Below are positions 22,901 through 33,057 of a stretch of 64,000 bases of DNA, piece by piece. Source of the stretch: Gibbula magus. Its lineage: Eukaryota; Mollusca; Gastropoda; Trochida; Trochidae. Made by a program: the position numbers and the translations under genes. The notes beneath the pieces were generated by a model, which worked only from the letters and a program-made list of their open reading frames with translations, was not told where the DNA came from and made no database searches. The DNA lies in the NCBI GenBank assembly GCA_936450465.1, contig OW388296.1, forward strand, positions 34,700,086 through 34,764,085. Direction: 5' to 3'. The first letter of the stretch is position 1; each line of letters opens with the position of its first letter.

Positions 22901-23041
22901 CCCCCCTCCGTGTACCCCCATGGTGTGGGGAGATATTGGGGAGGTGACCGGGGGGATGGGGGAGAGCGGACAGAGGCTATGAGGAGGAATATGGACCTGC
23001 AGAGACAATACATCAGGGACATGGCCCGGAGCACTTCATGA
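7948..23041 (+). CDS. DDX20: DEAD-box RNA helicase DDX20 / Gemin3, SMN-complex subunit
   Basis: Ten exons: 7948-8128, 9012-9106, 9348-9516, 9924-10035, 10476-10618, 11111-11249, 18853-18994, 19667-19772, 20222-20323 and 20820-23041. They total 3411 nt, or 1136 residues plus stop. Helicase motifs in order: Q motif GFERPSPIQ (41-49), Walker A AKSGTGKT (66-73), PTRE (98-101), SPGR (147-150), DEAD (171-174), SAT (202-204), TSRGID (328-333) and HRIGRAGR (354-361). [20 protein letters not shown] and [11 protein letters not shown] are diagnostic of Gemin3. Family knowledge: it acts in the SMN-Gemin complex assembling spliceosomal snRNPs. The C-terminal tail, in one 2.2-kb exon, is longer than in vertebrates (824 residues in human). 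It has an acidic Ser/Asp run and ends in a Tyr/Trp/Pro-rich segment. Intron 6 holds a DIRS retrotransposon; intron 2 holds a hammerhead-like motif. Confidence 0.97.
8395..8783. mobile_element. MITE with TTAAAGGGAG-type inverted ends
   Basis: The left end TTAAAGGGAGAGTTCTGTCG and the right end, reverse-complemented (TTAAAAGGAGGGTTCTATCG), form short imperfect TIRs. The element is about 390 bp, AT-rich and non-coding. It lies in DDX20 intron 1. Confidence 0.65.
9180..9300 (+). ncRNA. Hammerhead ribozyme candidate between two (TA)n tracts
   Basis: 9198-9204 is CTGATGA. 9205-9208 GACC pairs with 9215-9218 GGTC around the loop CATGAT. 9219-9222 is GAAA. 9222-9229 is the palindrome AGCATGCT, which can act as a very short stem III. 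CAC at 9195-9197 pairs with GTG at 9231-9233 as the start of stem I. This is the complete order of a type I hammerhead core, with predicted cleavage after T9230. TA repeats lie immediately on each side (9181-9194 and about 9282-9295). Short stem III is typical of hammerheads in retrozymes and Penelope-like elements. It lies in DDX20 intron 2, on the sense strand. Confidence 0.75.
10976..11012 (+). repeat. (CAGA)n microsatellite
   Basis: An imperfect CAGA/CAGG tetranucleotide run lies in DDX20 intron 5, about 100 bp before exon 6. Confidence 0.8.
11381..11590 (+). repeat. Left inverted terminal repeat of the DIRS element
   Basis: It starts GAAGGGATCCTCCTTGGGGT and ends near CACCACTTATAAATCTG. 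It is the near-perfect reverse complement of the right ITR. A diverged relative lies alone at 42612-42825. Confidence 0.9.
12148..13455 (+). pseudogene. DIRS gag-like gene, frameshifted
   Basis: Three overlapping frames (about 12148-12654, 12644-12997 and 12952-13455) together make one gag-like product. The N-terminus carries a Cys/His cluster (CSGC ... CLKC ... H ... CNVC) typical of DIRS gag proteins. The C-terminus is basic ([10 protein letters not shown], then RGGKQARGG). At least two frame changes are needed to read it through, so it is not intact. The first frame has no convincing ATG. Confidence 0.75.
13267..15995 (+). repeat. Tandem triplication of the gag-end/reverse-transcriptase module
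   Basis: Three consecutive, nearly identical units: 13267-14168 (902 bp), 14169-15081 (913 bp) and 15082-15995 (about 914 bp). Each runs from the gag C-terminus ([10 protein letters not shown]) through the RT palm to [12 protein letters not shown]. In units 1 and 2 the RT stops there and jumps back to PPTKK; only unit 3 continues into the RT thumb and RNase H. Unit 1 lacks 11 nt present in units 2 and 3. Scattered single-base differences separate the copies. Unit 3 has CGA changed to TGA just before FCHPYLDD. An 869-codon frame spans the array but switches between gag and RT frames, so it is not one protein. Confidence 0.92.
15996..16700 (+). pseudogene. DIRS RT thumb and RNase H region
   Basis: This continues RT unit 3 ([19 protein letters not shown], then [18 protein letters not shown]). 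RNase H follows, with [20 protein letters not shown] and [11 protein letters not shown] supplying the expected D-E-D residues. An in-frame TGA near 16276 separates the two parts. The RNase H end runs directly into other sequence without a recognisable methyltransferase domain. Confidence 0.75.
16284..18026 (+). CDS. DIRS RNase H-tyrosine recombinase open frame (580 codons)
   Basis: This frame is intact for 580 codons. The N-terminal part is RNase H (see the neighbouring entry). From about residue 220 it is a tyrosine recombinase: a SAM-like segment ([16 protein letters not shown]), then the catalytic motifs TSGRRVGDI (Arg near residue 390), HSVRAVATS (His-x-x-Arg near 521) and FIRHYQLD (nucleophile Tyr near 557). 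Family knowledge: the enzyme would insert a circular DNA intermediate by site-specific-type recombination. The preceding RT is broken, so this copy is probably not autonomous, although the recombinase itself looks uninterrupted. Confidence 0.85.
   Translation: MRPVQQALASLWSHSESYEKQLETPGWLSPHLLWWTRSENLARGISLVTPVHSCTVQTDASLSGWGGVLGPHSASGLWSQAEASLHINVLELKAVRLVFQQRLCHQVVRLEMDNQTAMSYILKQGGTVSQVYCSRLPDPIAVAADAFARMDRQSTVGLPTSASDFQGPVTASGLASSSAGAAHAVVDSAVLVSTGTQVSGFATCAVTVSTRTAGSGGQATPQTRGSMGGLASIRNRLQEDGIPARVADTILASRTDSTNFQYEDRWACYVRWCRGRGLPDPFSTSLVAVLEFLQSRLDAGLAASTVRGYSTAISAFHIPVDGALLGAHPLVQRFLAGVDRIRPPVRRISPSWDLSIVLDWLSGPKFGDLASLSLQLLTWKTAFLLAVTSGRRVGDIHAMSADPELTVFHRDTVSIRLPDSYRPKVDHSFHITAPIELPALHQPTASGSVSSRPHILDMRRTLKKYLSRTATVRRDKQLFCCYGGASPGAPASKQTISRWIVSAIVLAYIHKGMSPPEGLKAHSVRAVATSKAFAAALPIEEICSTAIWSRPSTFIRHYQLDKHSRERAQFGQTVLSSGQS
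18447..18583 (+). repeat. DIRS internal complementary region (joined ends)
   Basis: The sequence GGATCCCTTCTGAAAAAG (ending about 18491) is the reverse complement of the left outer end. It is followed directly by TCGAACCAACCTGCAGAGG, the reverse complement of the right outer end. This head-to-tail join of the two ends defines the element borders at about 11373 and 18814 and is the template for circle formation in DIRS replication models. Confidence 0.88.
18583..18814 (+). repeat. Right inverted terminal repeat and outer end of the DIRS element
   Basis: It runs from GTCAGATTTATAAGTGGTG to GGTTGGTTCGA. It is the reverse complement of the left ITR plus about 30 bp of unique outer end. It stops 38 bp before DDX20 exon 7. 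Confidence 0.88.
19197..19600. mobile_element. Inverted-repeat MITE family B, copy 1
   Basis: An imperfect ~48-bp hairpin (19197-19245 with 19275-19322) is built on ATGAGATAAACATGGTATT arms. Following it is sequence shared with 60240-62262 (GACGTCA motifs, 'catataataaacat' end). No coding frame. It lies in DDX20 intron 7. Confidence 0.65.
20129..20240 (+). promoter_or_regulatory. Duplicated 3' splice site at DDX20 exon 9
   Basis: GTTGACAGGCTCGTTCGGCG occurs twice, with AG at 20151-20152 and at 20220-20221, 69 bp apart. The copies share about 60 bp including the first 17 nt of the exon. Only the second gives an open reading frame. Starting at the first adds 23 codons but meets TGA after GCG GTG CGG. 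The second is therefore taken as the real acceptor. Confidence 0.85.
20395..20625. mobile_element. MITE with ~85-bp inverted repeats
   Basis: The left arm TTAAAGGGACAATGCGTCGA ... GCTGATTAACGTGTCTG is mirrored by the right end (TTAAAGGGACACTCCGTCAA when reverse-complemented). The element is about 230 bp, non-coding, in DDX20 intron 9. Confidence 0.8.
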
Positions 23042-23370
23042 ATTGTTTGCAGTGTCGTAGATTCTTGTGAGAAACGAATTGCACCCTGATGCTGCATTTA
23101 TTTGTGACAATCATGATCAATAACTTCTCAGTTACTGATATTTTGCAAAATATGTGAGAATAGGTTTGTTGAATAATTATTCTCAACCACAACAAAGTTG
23201 GGGGAAAAGAAATGACCTCCATCTGTTAAGGCTTTTCCGGACCATCATTCGAAAATTGTTTTAAAAAAGCACTGTAGATGTGCCTTTTGAGTTTTCAATT
23301 TCTTTGGAATTTTTTCAATAGAGACCCATCTACAATTTCACTTGCAGAACAGAACCCGAAAACTGTATTA

Positions 23371-24341
23371 CTGGGCGCACACTACGTCCAATTTTTCTTG
23401 GGATGCGTCATGCGATGCGTTAAAAAACGCAGACAGTGTATTTTCATAGGCCGCGCACACTACGTCCGATGCGTCATTGCGATGCAATCCGATGCAATGA
23501 AAATAGGTGCTGCGACTATTTTATCGCATCGCAAAGGAAATCGCATGGAGGATTCCCTATCTTACATCATATTATACACTTCTCGAGGGGGTTTCCCCAC
23601 TCAAACCACATGAAGGAAATGAGTAGACCTCTGAACCATGCGTGCTATGATTATGTCTTGATCCATAATTATAATTCCCGCTTTTTATATAGTTTTTTTT
23701 TTTAAATTATATTACTGTTGCCGACATATACATGTACTTATTGTTTGTTTTGAATATAATACTGAAATTTTTTTAACATGTTTTGTAAAACAATTATTTG
23801 GATATTAAGAGATTTCCATATCTGTAGACTAATTTACACTAGAGATATATAACACATTATATGAACTTTTTATAAGACGCAATATTTAACGCATGTAGTG
23901 TGCGTGGAAAAACGCAACGCAACGCAACGCAATTCATCGCACATCTTTACAACGTCACAACCGTAACGTAAAGATTTCCATATCTTCTCCTTCCGCCCTT
24001 GACCTCAACCCTCGCATTTTCAATGCTAAGATTTTAACGTACTGCAGGTTAATCGGATAAGCCAATCAGAAGACAGTTGTATTGTCTCTGTGACTGTCGA
24101 TCGTCGCTTATTTTGAATTGGTTCCGAATGTAAACGGCGATTTCATTGGCTGTATGTTAGCAGATGGTAAGAGACGTAACTCGTGATCACAATAGGTGTC
24201 GCTGATTCGTTTCACCACTTCTGGCTAGGATGAAGGTAAGGTAAAAAAATGGAGAGATCTCGATACATTTTCACCTTGCCGTGGGAAGATGCGCATCGCA
24301 TGACGCAATCGCAAATAAAATCGGACGTAGTGTGCACCCAG
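23371..24341. mobile_element. Non-autonomous TIR element downstream of DDX20
   Basis: The left end CTGGGCGCACACTACGTCC matches the reverse complement of the right end (TGGGTGCACACTACGTCCGA). GATGCG/CGCATC-rich subterminal repeats lie inside both ends. It is about 970 bp with no transposase frame. The hAT-like look is a guess, as no clear 8-bp target duplication was found. Confidence 0.7.
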
Positions 24342-24545
24342 CCTAACTATAAAATTAAACATTATTCTTGTTGTACTTATTATCAATGATTTAAATACTT
24401 AGAGATTTCTCACAAAAAATATGATTAAGGGTTGGTTTAAGATTAAAGCTTTATAATCATTGTTCAATATATTTCAACATTTTTCCCACTGAATGGGAGA
24501 TAAAGCTGACGCAGTCTTCTTCTTAACTGATATCATCATCATTCT

Positions 24546-25150
24546 TTTATTATCCCCCGCCTCGCATTTAATATTTTGCATATGGGTTCATCATGGGAAG
24601 AGTAATGTTCCTACAGACGTTTTTTTACTTTGACCTTCATTTCAAGGTCACTACGAGACTTTGTCATTTTATCCTTGTCAGCGGGATATCTCAAGAACAA
24701 TTCACTGGATTCTCTTCTTATCTTATATTTAGCTTCTCCAAGGAAAGGCAAAGGGCTGATTAGATTTTGGTTACCTTGACATTATTCTCAAGGTCACAGC
24801 GGAACTTTGAATTTTTCAACATGTTAATGTACATGTAAAGCTTGTCAATGGGATATCTCAAGAACCATTCACCGGAATTTCATCATATCTTACACAAAGC
24901 ACCTCCTAGGGAAGACAAAGGGCTGATTAGATATTTGTGACCTTGACATTATTCTCAAGGTCACAGCGGAACTTTGAGTTTGTCAAAATGTTAAGCTTGT
25001 CAGGGGCATCGATATCACAAGAACTGTTCATTGGATTCTCGTCATTACATCAGTCGTTCTTTTGGGGAAAATTCAGGGCCTAGTCAATCTGCTGATCTTG
25101 ACATTATTTTTCAATTTTGAAGTATTAATTTGCGGTGGGGGATCATGTCA
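24546..25150 (+). mobile_element. Pearl-like element with internal tandem repeats, copy 1
   Basis: It opens TTATTATCCCCCGCC and closes GCGGTGGGGGATCATG, matching the ends of the element at 60507-62150. Inside are about three diverged tandem copies of a ~200-bp unit (gggatatctcaagaac ... ccttgacattattctcaagg). It is non-coding, with no GTCC microsatellite left in this copy. Confidence 0.65.
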
Positions 25151-25719
25151 CCTTAATGACAACTACTTGTTAAAGCAATGGTACGAATGAATGTGCAGAA
25201 ATATTGAACAGACTTGATGGTTGTGTTATTGTGGCAATCACAGTATTATAAACACTGAGCTTTACACCTTGTCCAAGTATCTCAGTGCAAGTATCTAAGC
25301 TGTTGTTTTGTCAAATAAAGCAGAAAACAAACAGGACATTTCCTTATGTTTGCAATATTGTTTCTTTCTAATGGCAGAACCTAATGAGTTGCAACTAATA
25401 TATATCATAGTTACGAGGGGTGCACCGATGATTGATAGTGGAACTTCCAAGCAGAAAGATAAATGAAAATCAAATTAATTCCCTTCATGTTTCAACAGAA
25501 AGATAAAGGTCAAAGATTCATTTATTTTTCTCCAGCAATGCAATACACTTCTTAGTCTGAGCCATCTAATCGCATCCATCCTTCGTCTGTTCACTCCAGA
25601 ACTGCTGCAAAGCAAAAACTTTGTGGGTATTTTGTTTGTCATTTCATGCTGAGACCTCCTCTTATATGGGCTAGGCAGGCTTAGGGAAGCATACTGCTTG
25701 ATGTCGCATTGATGTGCTT

Positions 25720-26140
25720 TCATCCAGTCTGATTGAAACGACAGTTTTCCTAGGAATAAAAGTTGCAAAATAGTGGATCTACCAGGATACAAACTCATAT
25801 CGTTCGGAGGTTTCCTTGTAAAACAGCTTGTTCTGACGCAATTAAGTTAACCAATCATAAGACCTCCAACAAAAGCTTTCAGTGCGAGAAGCTAGGGGAA
25901 GATAACTCCGAACGGCTATCCTTTCGTCGGTTCCAAATGCTTTCAAAACGGAGACCGTGATGTCTATGATGTGATTGGTCAGCTATTTGACTGAGCTTTG
26001 TCCACTAAACTGGTACTGAACACGTACGGTACCTATACGGGGTGTTCTCAGACCTTGTGGCGAGAAATCTACAGAACCTGTTCGTCAAAAAAACGCTGAA
26101 TGCATTAGTATGCAAATTTTATTCTTCGGAACATGGTAGA
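25720..26140 (-). repeat. Foldback element family A, copy 2
   Basis: Reverse-orientation copy of the 50443-50893 element. It shares 'ggatctaccaggatacaaactcat', the 'aacaaaagcttt' block and 'gtgattggtcagctatttgac'. It lies between DDX20 and TMEM115. Confidence 0.75.
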
Positions 26141-29100
26141 TTTTTTAATTAGACTGTGATTTCATCCAATGATTTGCAATTGATGGGAGTACACAGTTCG
26201 TAGCTTGAACCTGTCTCTGTGGAATTGTTAGTAATTAAGTGCATTAAACACAGCAAACCATTTTTCCCATCTCTGCACTCTTTTGTGGATCCCAAAGAAG
26301 GCCCAAATAGTAGCTTCATAGCTGGACATCTTGTGTGAAGTAAACCATTTTGAATGACGACAAACACCATAGTCAATTCCAAGCAACTTTATAATTACCT
26401 CTTTGAGAATATCCATAGATATAAAATAGTTTCAGAATTACATGTACATATATTTGTATAAATAAATACTGCTTCCAAAGGAAAGGCGCCCGACTGAGAG
26501 CAAGCACAGTGTGCATTATGAGGGATACGGAACAATATACTATACACAGGGCCAGCTGACATGGCTGTGCCACAAACAACTAACAACACCAAACAGAAGA
26601 TATAACCATTAATAAAAAAATAGATAAAGGCCCTCTTAGTAACAAACCTTGGTCCATCACTCACAGTACAACTAAGTCAAGAAATGATTTTAAGCTCGAG
26701 GCATTTCCTTATCTTCTTCATAACCATAAAATGTCTGAGCATTTTTCACTGTTACGTTTTTGTTTTCCATTCAAGCTCCACCCAGCCACGCCTCACTTTC
26801 CAAAGTATATACTGTCCTCTTTCCGAGCCCTATTATGAAAACATCTTGCACAAAATTTTGACAGATTTCCTTTTACTATTGCTAGTCATTTAATCCATAA
26901 TATTGCTAGTTTGGTCAGCAGAATTTCTCTGTAACTTTCTCCACAGTTCAACCAAACTAACCTCTCTTCCTTCAATGTCTAAACAGAACTTAATTCAAAC
27001 AAGAAAATGAACATTTGTACAAATTATAACTTCTATGTTCAAAGAATAAAATACTTAACAAATAAGCACATCTTCCAGTTGTGATATAACAATTTGACAA
27101 ACATGATTATCCGCTGTGACAAATATGTACAACCTCTCAACAATACAATTACATGCACGTTCATTTTGGTGAAAAACAGCTCTCAATTTATCATATATTT
27201 GTTCAATATTCTACAATACATTATAGTTGAATTTCTTTAGCAATGTCCAACATTTAACATCTTATTTCACACGTGAGTTTTTAATATTAACAACAAATGA
27301 AGCTTTATATTTTCTGAGTGACAGACCATAATATCTACAGAAGCCTTCCTACCTCTTTCTACACTTTACGGTTTTCCAAGTAGAACAGCCTGTTTCATCA
27401 AGGTATCTGTATCCCCTGATCATGTAACCAGCTTTTGCATCATACATAGCCAGCCAAAAACATTACTTTAAATCAAGCAATTTTACCATGCCCGGATGAG
27501 AATAGCGATGAGCGAACGTCAAATTTCTAATCATGACATTTCATTGGCTGAGAACAGACATGCTTTATAGCGGAGTAACCAATTCATCGAAACAAGAAGA
27601 CATGGTTACAAACAGGGGATTTTTGGAGCCCCTCAAAGAGTAGGATGGAAGTAGAAATGATTGCCAAAACTTGTCACATTATGCAAATGGTGGCAAACTG
27701 CCATCGATAACAATATGTACATCAGACTCTGTAGTCGTGAAGAACCCACCAGGTAACAGAAGATACATATATACATATGTACAATACATCCCTCTGCCTG
27801 GGACAACCAACACGCTGACAACTGGAGAAATTTGCACAGGCATCACCAAATCTTCAAATTAGGAAGTTAATAAGAAATAAGTTCAATGGATTTACAACTT
27901 CTTTATTACAAGAGCGTGATGCTAACAGCTTTATCGAGCAAATGATAATAAAGAAGTCATAAATCTACAGAACTTCACATCTCTCTAACCAACTTCTATA
28001 TACAACTTTAAAGAGGCAATGGATTAATGTCCACACTAAGGTTTAAGGTTACAAGGCACACAAATAATTTTAGTCACCTACAAAATTTCTGGACTTGAAA
28101 AATGTCCTACTCAATCAATCTGAATCCTATATGTTACAAAATAACAATCTTTCTTATTAACCCTCAGAAACTGCGAAATTCACTACTAGAACCAAACCCT
28201 TATTTGACACCTGACACTTAACCACAGAAATATTTATATATTCTCCATTGGCAATTTACTTTAAAACATGTAGGGCTCCCAGTGCTTATTTCTTAAATGT
28301 TTGTTTTGGCTAGGAATTTTAAATACCAAATCTATTTTAGCTTCAGAGAAGTTCGAATTCAGGTGGAAACTTTAAGATAATATAAATAAAATTAATATGG
28401 TGAAAAAGAATCCTTTCCAACAACTCTGAATTTATCAGCATTCGAAAGTACAAGAAAATAATAAGTACATCTTCCTGTGGTACCTTTGTGAAACTTCTTG
28501 CTTGATGTGGACAAAACAAATCTTAATTTCTTTGCTTATTTAAAATAGTAGCTATATTTTAGAAATAATTTAGGGGACAAAGCGCAAGAGATTCTCATGT
28601 CAATAGTTTGAGTAGTTGTGAGCAATAGGTGACAAGTTACAGGAATGATATTACATAGATGAAGGCACAAGAACACGGTGACAGGGTAGGTACACTTTAG
28701 CATTATTGAAATTATTGAAACTCAAAGTTCTCTAATTGTGGCAACAAAATTAACAGATACATATAATATGAAGCAGATAACCATTTCTGAACGAACAAAT
28801 CTAATCAATGTAGATGTATTCTCACTACATGTGTGGAAACTTTAGTTGGTGTCGTGCTTGCATTAGCACCATGCAAACCGCTAAAGACATGTCGCTCTTT
28901 ATGAATTGTGAAAGAAATATAATTGACAATTTTGTTCCTGCCTAACACCAACCAGGGTTTCCATAGATGTAATGTAGCGTTAAATGCTCATTGTGGTAAA
29001 ATTTCTTATATCCGGTACTTCCAATCCTTACACAATAAGTTAAAACATCAAAATACATGAGTTAAGCAGGAAAGCATGACAATAGATTATGAAATGAACA

Positions 29101-29237
29101 AGCCTCACTCAGACCAGCCCACACAACCCTCCGATTATCCCTAACAAATGTGAAGGCTACAGCTGTTAGACATGTACACTAGATTCTTATTTCAAACACT
29201 CAAAATCTCACTCTCACAAAATATGAACAAGATTAAG
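26141..29237. other. AT-rich intergenic stretch downstream of DDX20 and TMEM115; nothing recognised
   Basis: No exon-like frame, terminal-repeat element or RNA gene could be supported here. The part near 29237 is expected to hold the TMEM115 3' UTR. The 12-bp inverted repeat ACTTCTTTATTA (27897-27908) and TAATAAAGAAGT (27946-27957) provides AATAAA on both strands and could serve polyadenylation of the two convergent genes, but this is speculative. Confidence 0.5.
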
Positions 29238-32200
29238 TTATGTATTTTCTGCTGCAGCTTGGCGAGCATTTTCAGCAAAATTGGGAACTGGCAAATTTTC
29301 TGTGGGGGCTGGTTTCTCCTGGGGCATGGGAATGTGTACTGCCGCAGTTGCTGGTTTCACTTCCTTCTCTGCTGAGGAGCTTTTGGAGTCCCCCTCCCCT
29401 GCAGTTGCACCCCCTTCCTCGTCCATCGACGGCCAGTTTGCTGGGGCGTCCGTCTTACTCAGACGCTCATTCAGGGCTTTAAGAGCAAGTTGTCTGTCAA
29501 CAAACAACAATTTGGCTCTGTTATTATTTTGGTCACTTAATGACTTCATATAATTGCAATCGGTCTGACAATAATTTAGATCTGAGAATATGACAAAGTA
29601 CAACATACAGAAATTTTAAAAAAATATAGAATCACAAAATTGGTTGTAATTCATCACTATAACTATTCTGGTAGTGTAGAAAATCTGTGAAAAGTTCAGA
29701 AAGAATCACGTTGATTTAATAAAATTTAGTTTTAATATTGTAATCAAAGAATGCAGTTTCTGCTTGCTTGTGTAAATAGTTGATAGAATAAACATTTTAA
29801 TCATTACCTTAGTTGTGTTTTCGAATGACAGTTATGGATAAGCTTTTCAAAACGTCTGCCAGAATGTAAATTGTAACCGATATATAGAAACAATTCCAAA
29901 TTTAGCTAATATCTTTGTTTACAATTTTGCTATATATGCTAAGAGAAACAACTCTAAAGTATATTTAGTATCTCCTTGTTTCAAAGGCATCAACTGAAAG
30001 ACATGATAATTGTGAAGGGGAGAAAGGAATCAAAGTTTACCTCCTCCTCTCTGCGTCCTGTGGGTCGGTGCCGGGGAGAGAAATCGTGATGGTGGAGGGT
30101 GAATTCAAGGCATACATCCGCTGGGGCTTCTTACACAACTTTATCTTCACCAAAGCCATAAAGATTGTATTAGATAAAATGGCTACCACTGGCTGAACTT
30201 GCCTTGGGAAAAAGCTGAAACACACAAAAAAAGTGACTATTCTTACCTTTCTCATTTTTTCCCCAAAGAGGTTAATCTACTCAAATCTTCCATCCTAAAC
30301 TCTGATGCATATAGACTATAGAGCACTTTATTTGCTAGAAATATAAAATCCTGGGCCTAGATTTTTGAAACTCTCTTAGCACTAAGATAGCCATAAGCTA
30401 ATGTTAAGACTATCTTAGCGCAAAGAGAGCTTCGAAAATCTAGAAGCTGATTGTTTGCATCAGTAGTAGTAGTGCAATCGGCGACATTGTTTCAAACTAT
30501 GCATTCCGTAACCGTAAAAATGGCTTGCTGAGTTGCTTCATCTGTGGAAATCGTTTATATTATTTACAAGACAGATTTTGTTCACATATGTAAAACTATG
30601 TTTGATTGGAACAAAAATAAGGACGGTTCCAGTGCTGCAAACCTTCACCTCCAGTGGATTTTGCAAGAATCGTGAAATATGTTAAAGATGTTAGGATAGA
30701 AGAATTGTGTGGAGTAACCTCTGTGGATAGAGCATGAATCTTTCTCAGCTAGTTCTGAAATCACCCCATAAATAACTTATATAGGGCTTTATTTACAACG
30801 CCTAACTAGTGTTGGCAACCAATTCACTGAAGCGTATCTGCCAGGAGTGATGTCACTCCCAATGTTTGGATATCCGCGTACATGATATTTCAACGTGTTT
30901 AAGTACCTTTTCAACTAACGATTGAACATACTAATATTCATCAAAACAACTCAAATCTTCAATATATCGAATTCTTAGATATGTAACTGCATAACTTCGC
31001 AAATGACAATTGCATGATTATTGTATAAACCAAGTGATAATGTCAATTTCTAATACCCAACGATCTGATGTAATTGCAGTGACAATCCATTACAAATAAA
31101 ATGAACGTGTCATGACACATAAATTTTCCTGTCACATGCAGACAGGTGGCCAATCAGGCAGTCATGCATCAGTGCACTAAATTTGCAGCTATTCTCAAAA
31201 TGGATTTTAAAAGTTGTCTTAATAATTAATTGCATGTGTATATTGTCCCGATTTTATGCTCATTTGATTCCGATATAATGTACAGAGATAATAATCTGTC
31301 ATTCTTTACAGAATGTATTACAGTTACTTTAAGGTAAAATAAAATGCTATATTACCCATATGGGAAGACGGACACAGGGTAGTATTTTTCCTGTAAGTCA
31401 CATGGGAGTTAAACCTTTTTCTGGCTTTTGATTGGCTTTTACAGAAAAATAAGAATTTCATTGGTTGCCGGAACTACTTCATTCATCTTTCTTACTTTTC
31501 CCGACTAGTAACTTTAGAAACTGTCTTCTGCACTTTAACATGTTTTATTTGTTTCCCGCAGTTGAAATTAGCGTTTTCGTACATGTGCCGACGCATCAAA
31601 TGTCGGAGGAAGCAGTTAAATTGTCCGAAATTTAAAGAAACTAGCGATTACTGGTTGACTGTATAACCACGGAAAGCTTCAAGAGCAACGGTGATCGTTC
31701 GAATGTAATGACGTCATAGGCGCGAGCGATTATGACGTCACAATGTCGATTGTAACGTCACAGGGCTTTTCGGTTTGAGCCGACTTGTTTTTGAGCTTCG
31801 CACACCTCTTGATATGGATGTTGCAATAACTTATATGTATAATCATGGATTGATAGTAATTGACAGGAATACAAAACTTTCAACTAAAGCCACATCTTTC
31901 TTTTATTGTGAAAGACATTTTCGCAGGGGACATTTTAATCGTGCGGAGTAAACAAGGATAGGTACGTAAGAAGTGAATCCACGTCACACGCGTATGGATA
32001 TGGAGATTCATCTCCTTCTCGGGTCCTTTTAGAGAAGCTATTGGCTTTTAATATTCGCGTTTTTTCTTTAATTTGTCATATGGGTAATATAAACAATAAC
32101 CAACTCGTGACGGGGAATGGCAGGTTATCTTTCCCTCGTTATATCAATTGTGTGTAATTCTCTCGTCAAGGCTCGAGAATTACTCAAATGATATAACTCG

Positions 32201-33057
32201 GGAAAGATAATCTGTCATTCCCCGTCACTCGTTAGTTATTGTCTAAATCAGTCCATGCATGACGTTTTGACAATAAACAGATTTTTAATCTGTGATCAAT
32301 GAGTAGTTTCAACGGCTATTGTTCACATTTTATTCACTCAACTAGATTACCTAGCAAAGTTAAAGTTGTCAGCCATGTCCCCTCTGTTTCCGTTGCTGTG
32401 TTTCTGATAGAAGCGTAGATACATCCAGCTCACAAGCACGCCCCAGCCGAACATGATAGGATAAGGACCTTCCAATGCATGCACCAGCTTTAGGATCACA
32501 GATATAATAAACAGCAACAGCGGAATGTGTGTGTTCCTCAGCTTCCCAAACGGAGATGTAACAAGAATATGATCTGGCATCACTTGTTTGACTGCAACTG
32601 AGAAGCCAGCAATATAGCCTGCCAGTCCGTGAATGTTTAGCTCAAACAGGATTCTAAAGTCCCGTGTAACCAAGTAAATAAGCAGGAAACTCATCGCGGT
32701 GAGAACGCCTACACCCACGTTGACAATTAGGATAAACAGAAGCATGTCAAATGCACCCCATAGTGGCTCGAGGAGCTTGCCACACAGGATAACAACGGCG
32801 ATATCGATGAGCACATCCCAGAAATGGAACTCTATGAAGCAGTACGTGAAGAAAGTGTAGATTCTGAAGCTTGGTGGAAATGCTAAGCCTGGATTTATGG
32901 TTACATAGGGCGCAACAGTCTCTGACAGAAACGATAGCAAATAGCCAAATGTCACAGAAACTGCAACAAATTTAACCACAACGCTGCTCTTTCCAAAAGC
33001 AGCCGAAATTTGCTCTTTCAGGAAGGGCAGTTTGCTCTGTACCATGGACGTCGCCAT
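29238..33057 (-). CDS. TMEM115: TMEM115, rhomboid-like Golgi membrane protein
   Basis: Three exons on the minus strand: 32351-33057, 30041-30214 and 29238-29493 (stop TAA at 29238-29240). They total 1137 nt, or 378 residues (human 351). The start is the ATG at 33057 (MATSMVQSKLPF). In-frame upstream methionines extend an open frame to 33192 but have no family match. Exon 1 encodes several hydrophobic segments of the rhomboid-like fold and the conserved LCGKLLEPLWGA, SWMYLRFYQ and RGDMADNFNFA motifs. Exon 2 has the FFPRQVQPVV and TISLPGTDPQDAERRR motifs, and exon 3 LALKALNERL and WPSMDEE plus a low-complexity tail. Family knowledge: it is a Golgi protein with a cytosolic C-terminus, linked to retrograde transport and the COG complex, and lacks rhomboid protease activity. 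Intron 1 holds foldback repeats. Confidence 0.97.
31348..32091. mobile_element. Short-TIR element in TMEM115 intron 1
   Basis: The ends TATATTACCCATATG (31348-31362) and CATATGGGTAATATA (32077-32091) are perfect 15-bp inverted repeats 744 bp apart. The interior is non-coding and has GACGTCA motifs near 31712-31745. Confidence 0.55.
32093..32242. repeat. Foldback palindrome, ~65-bp arms
   Basis: AACAATAACCAACTCGTGAC ... is mirrored by ... GTCACTCGTTAGTTATTGT with few mismatches and a short loop near 32160-32175. It abuts the right end of the 31348-32091 element. Confidence 0.85.
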
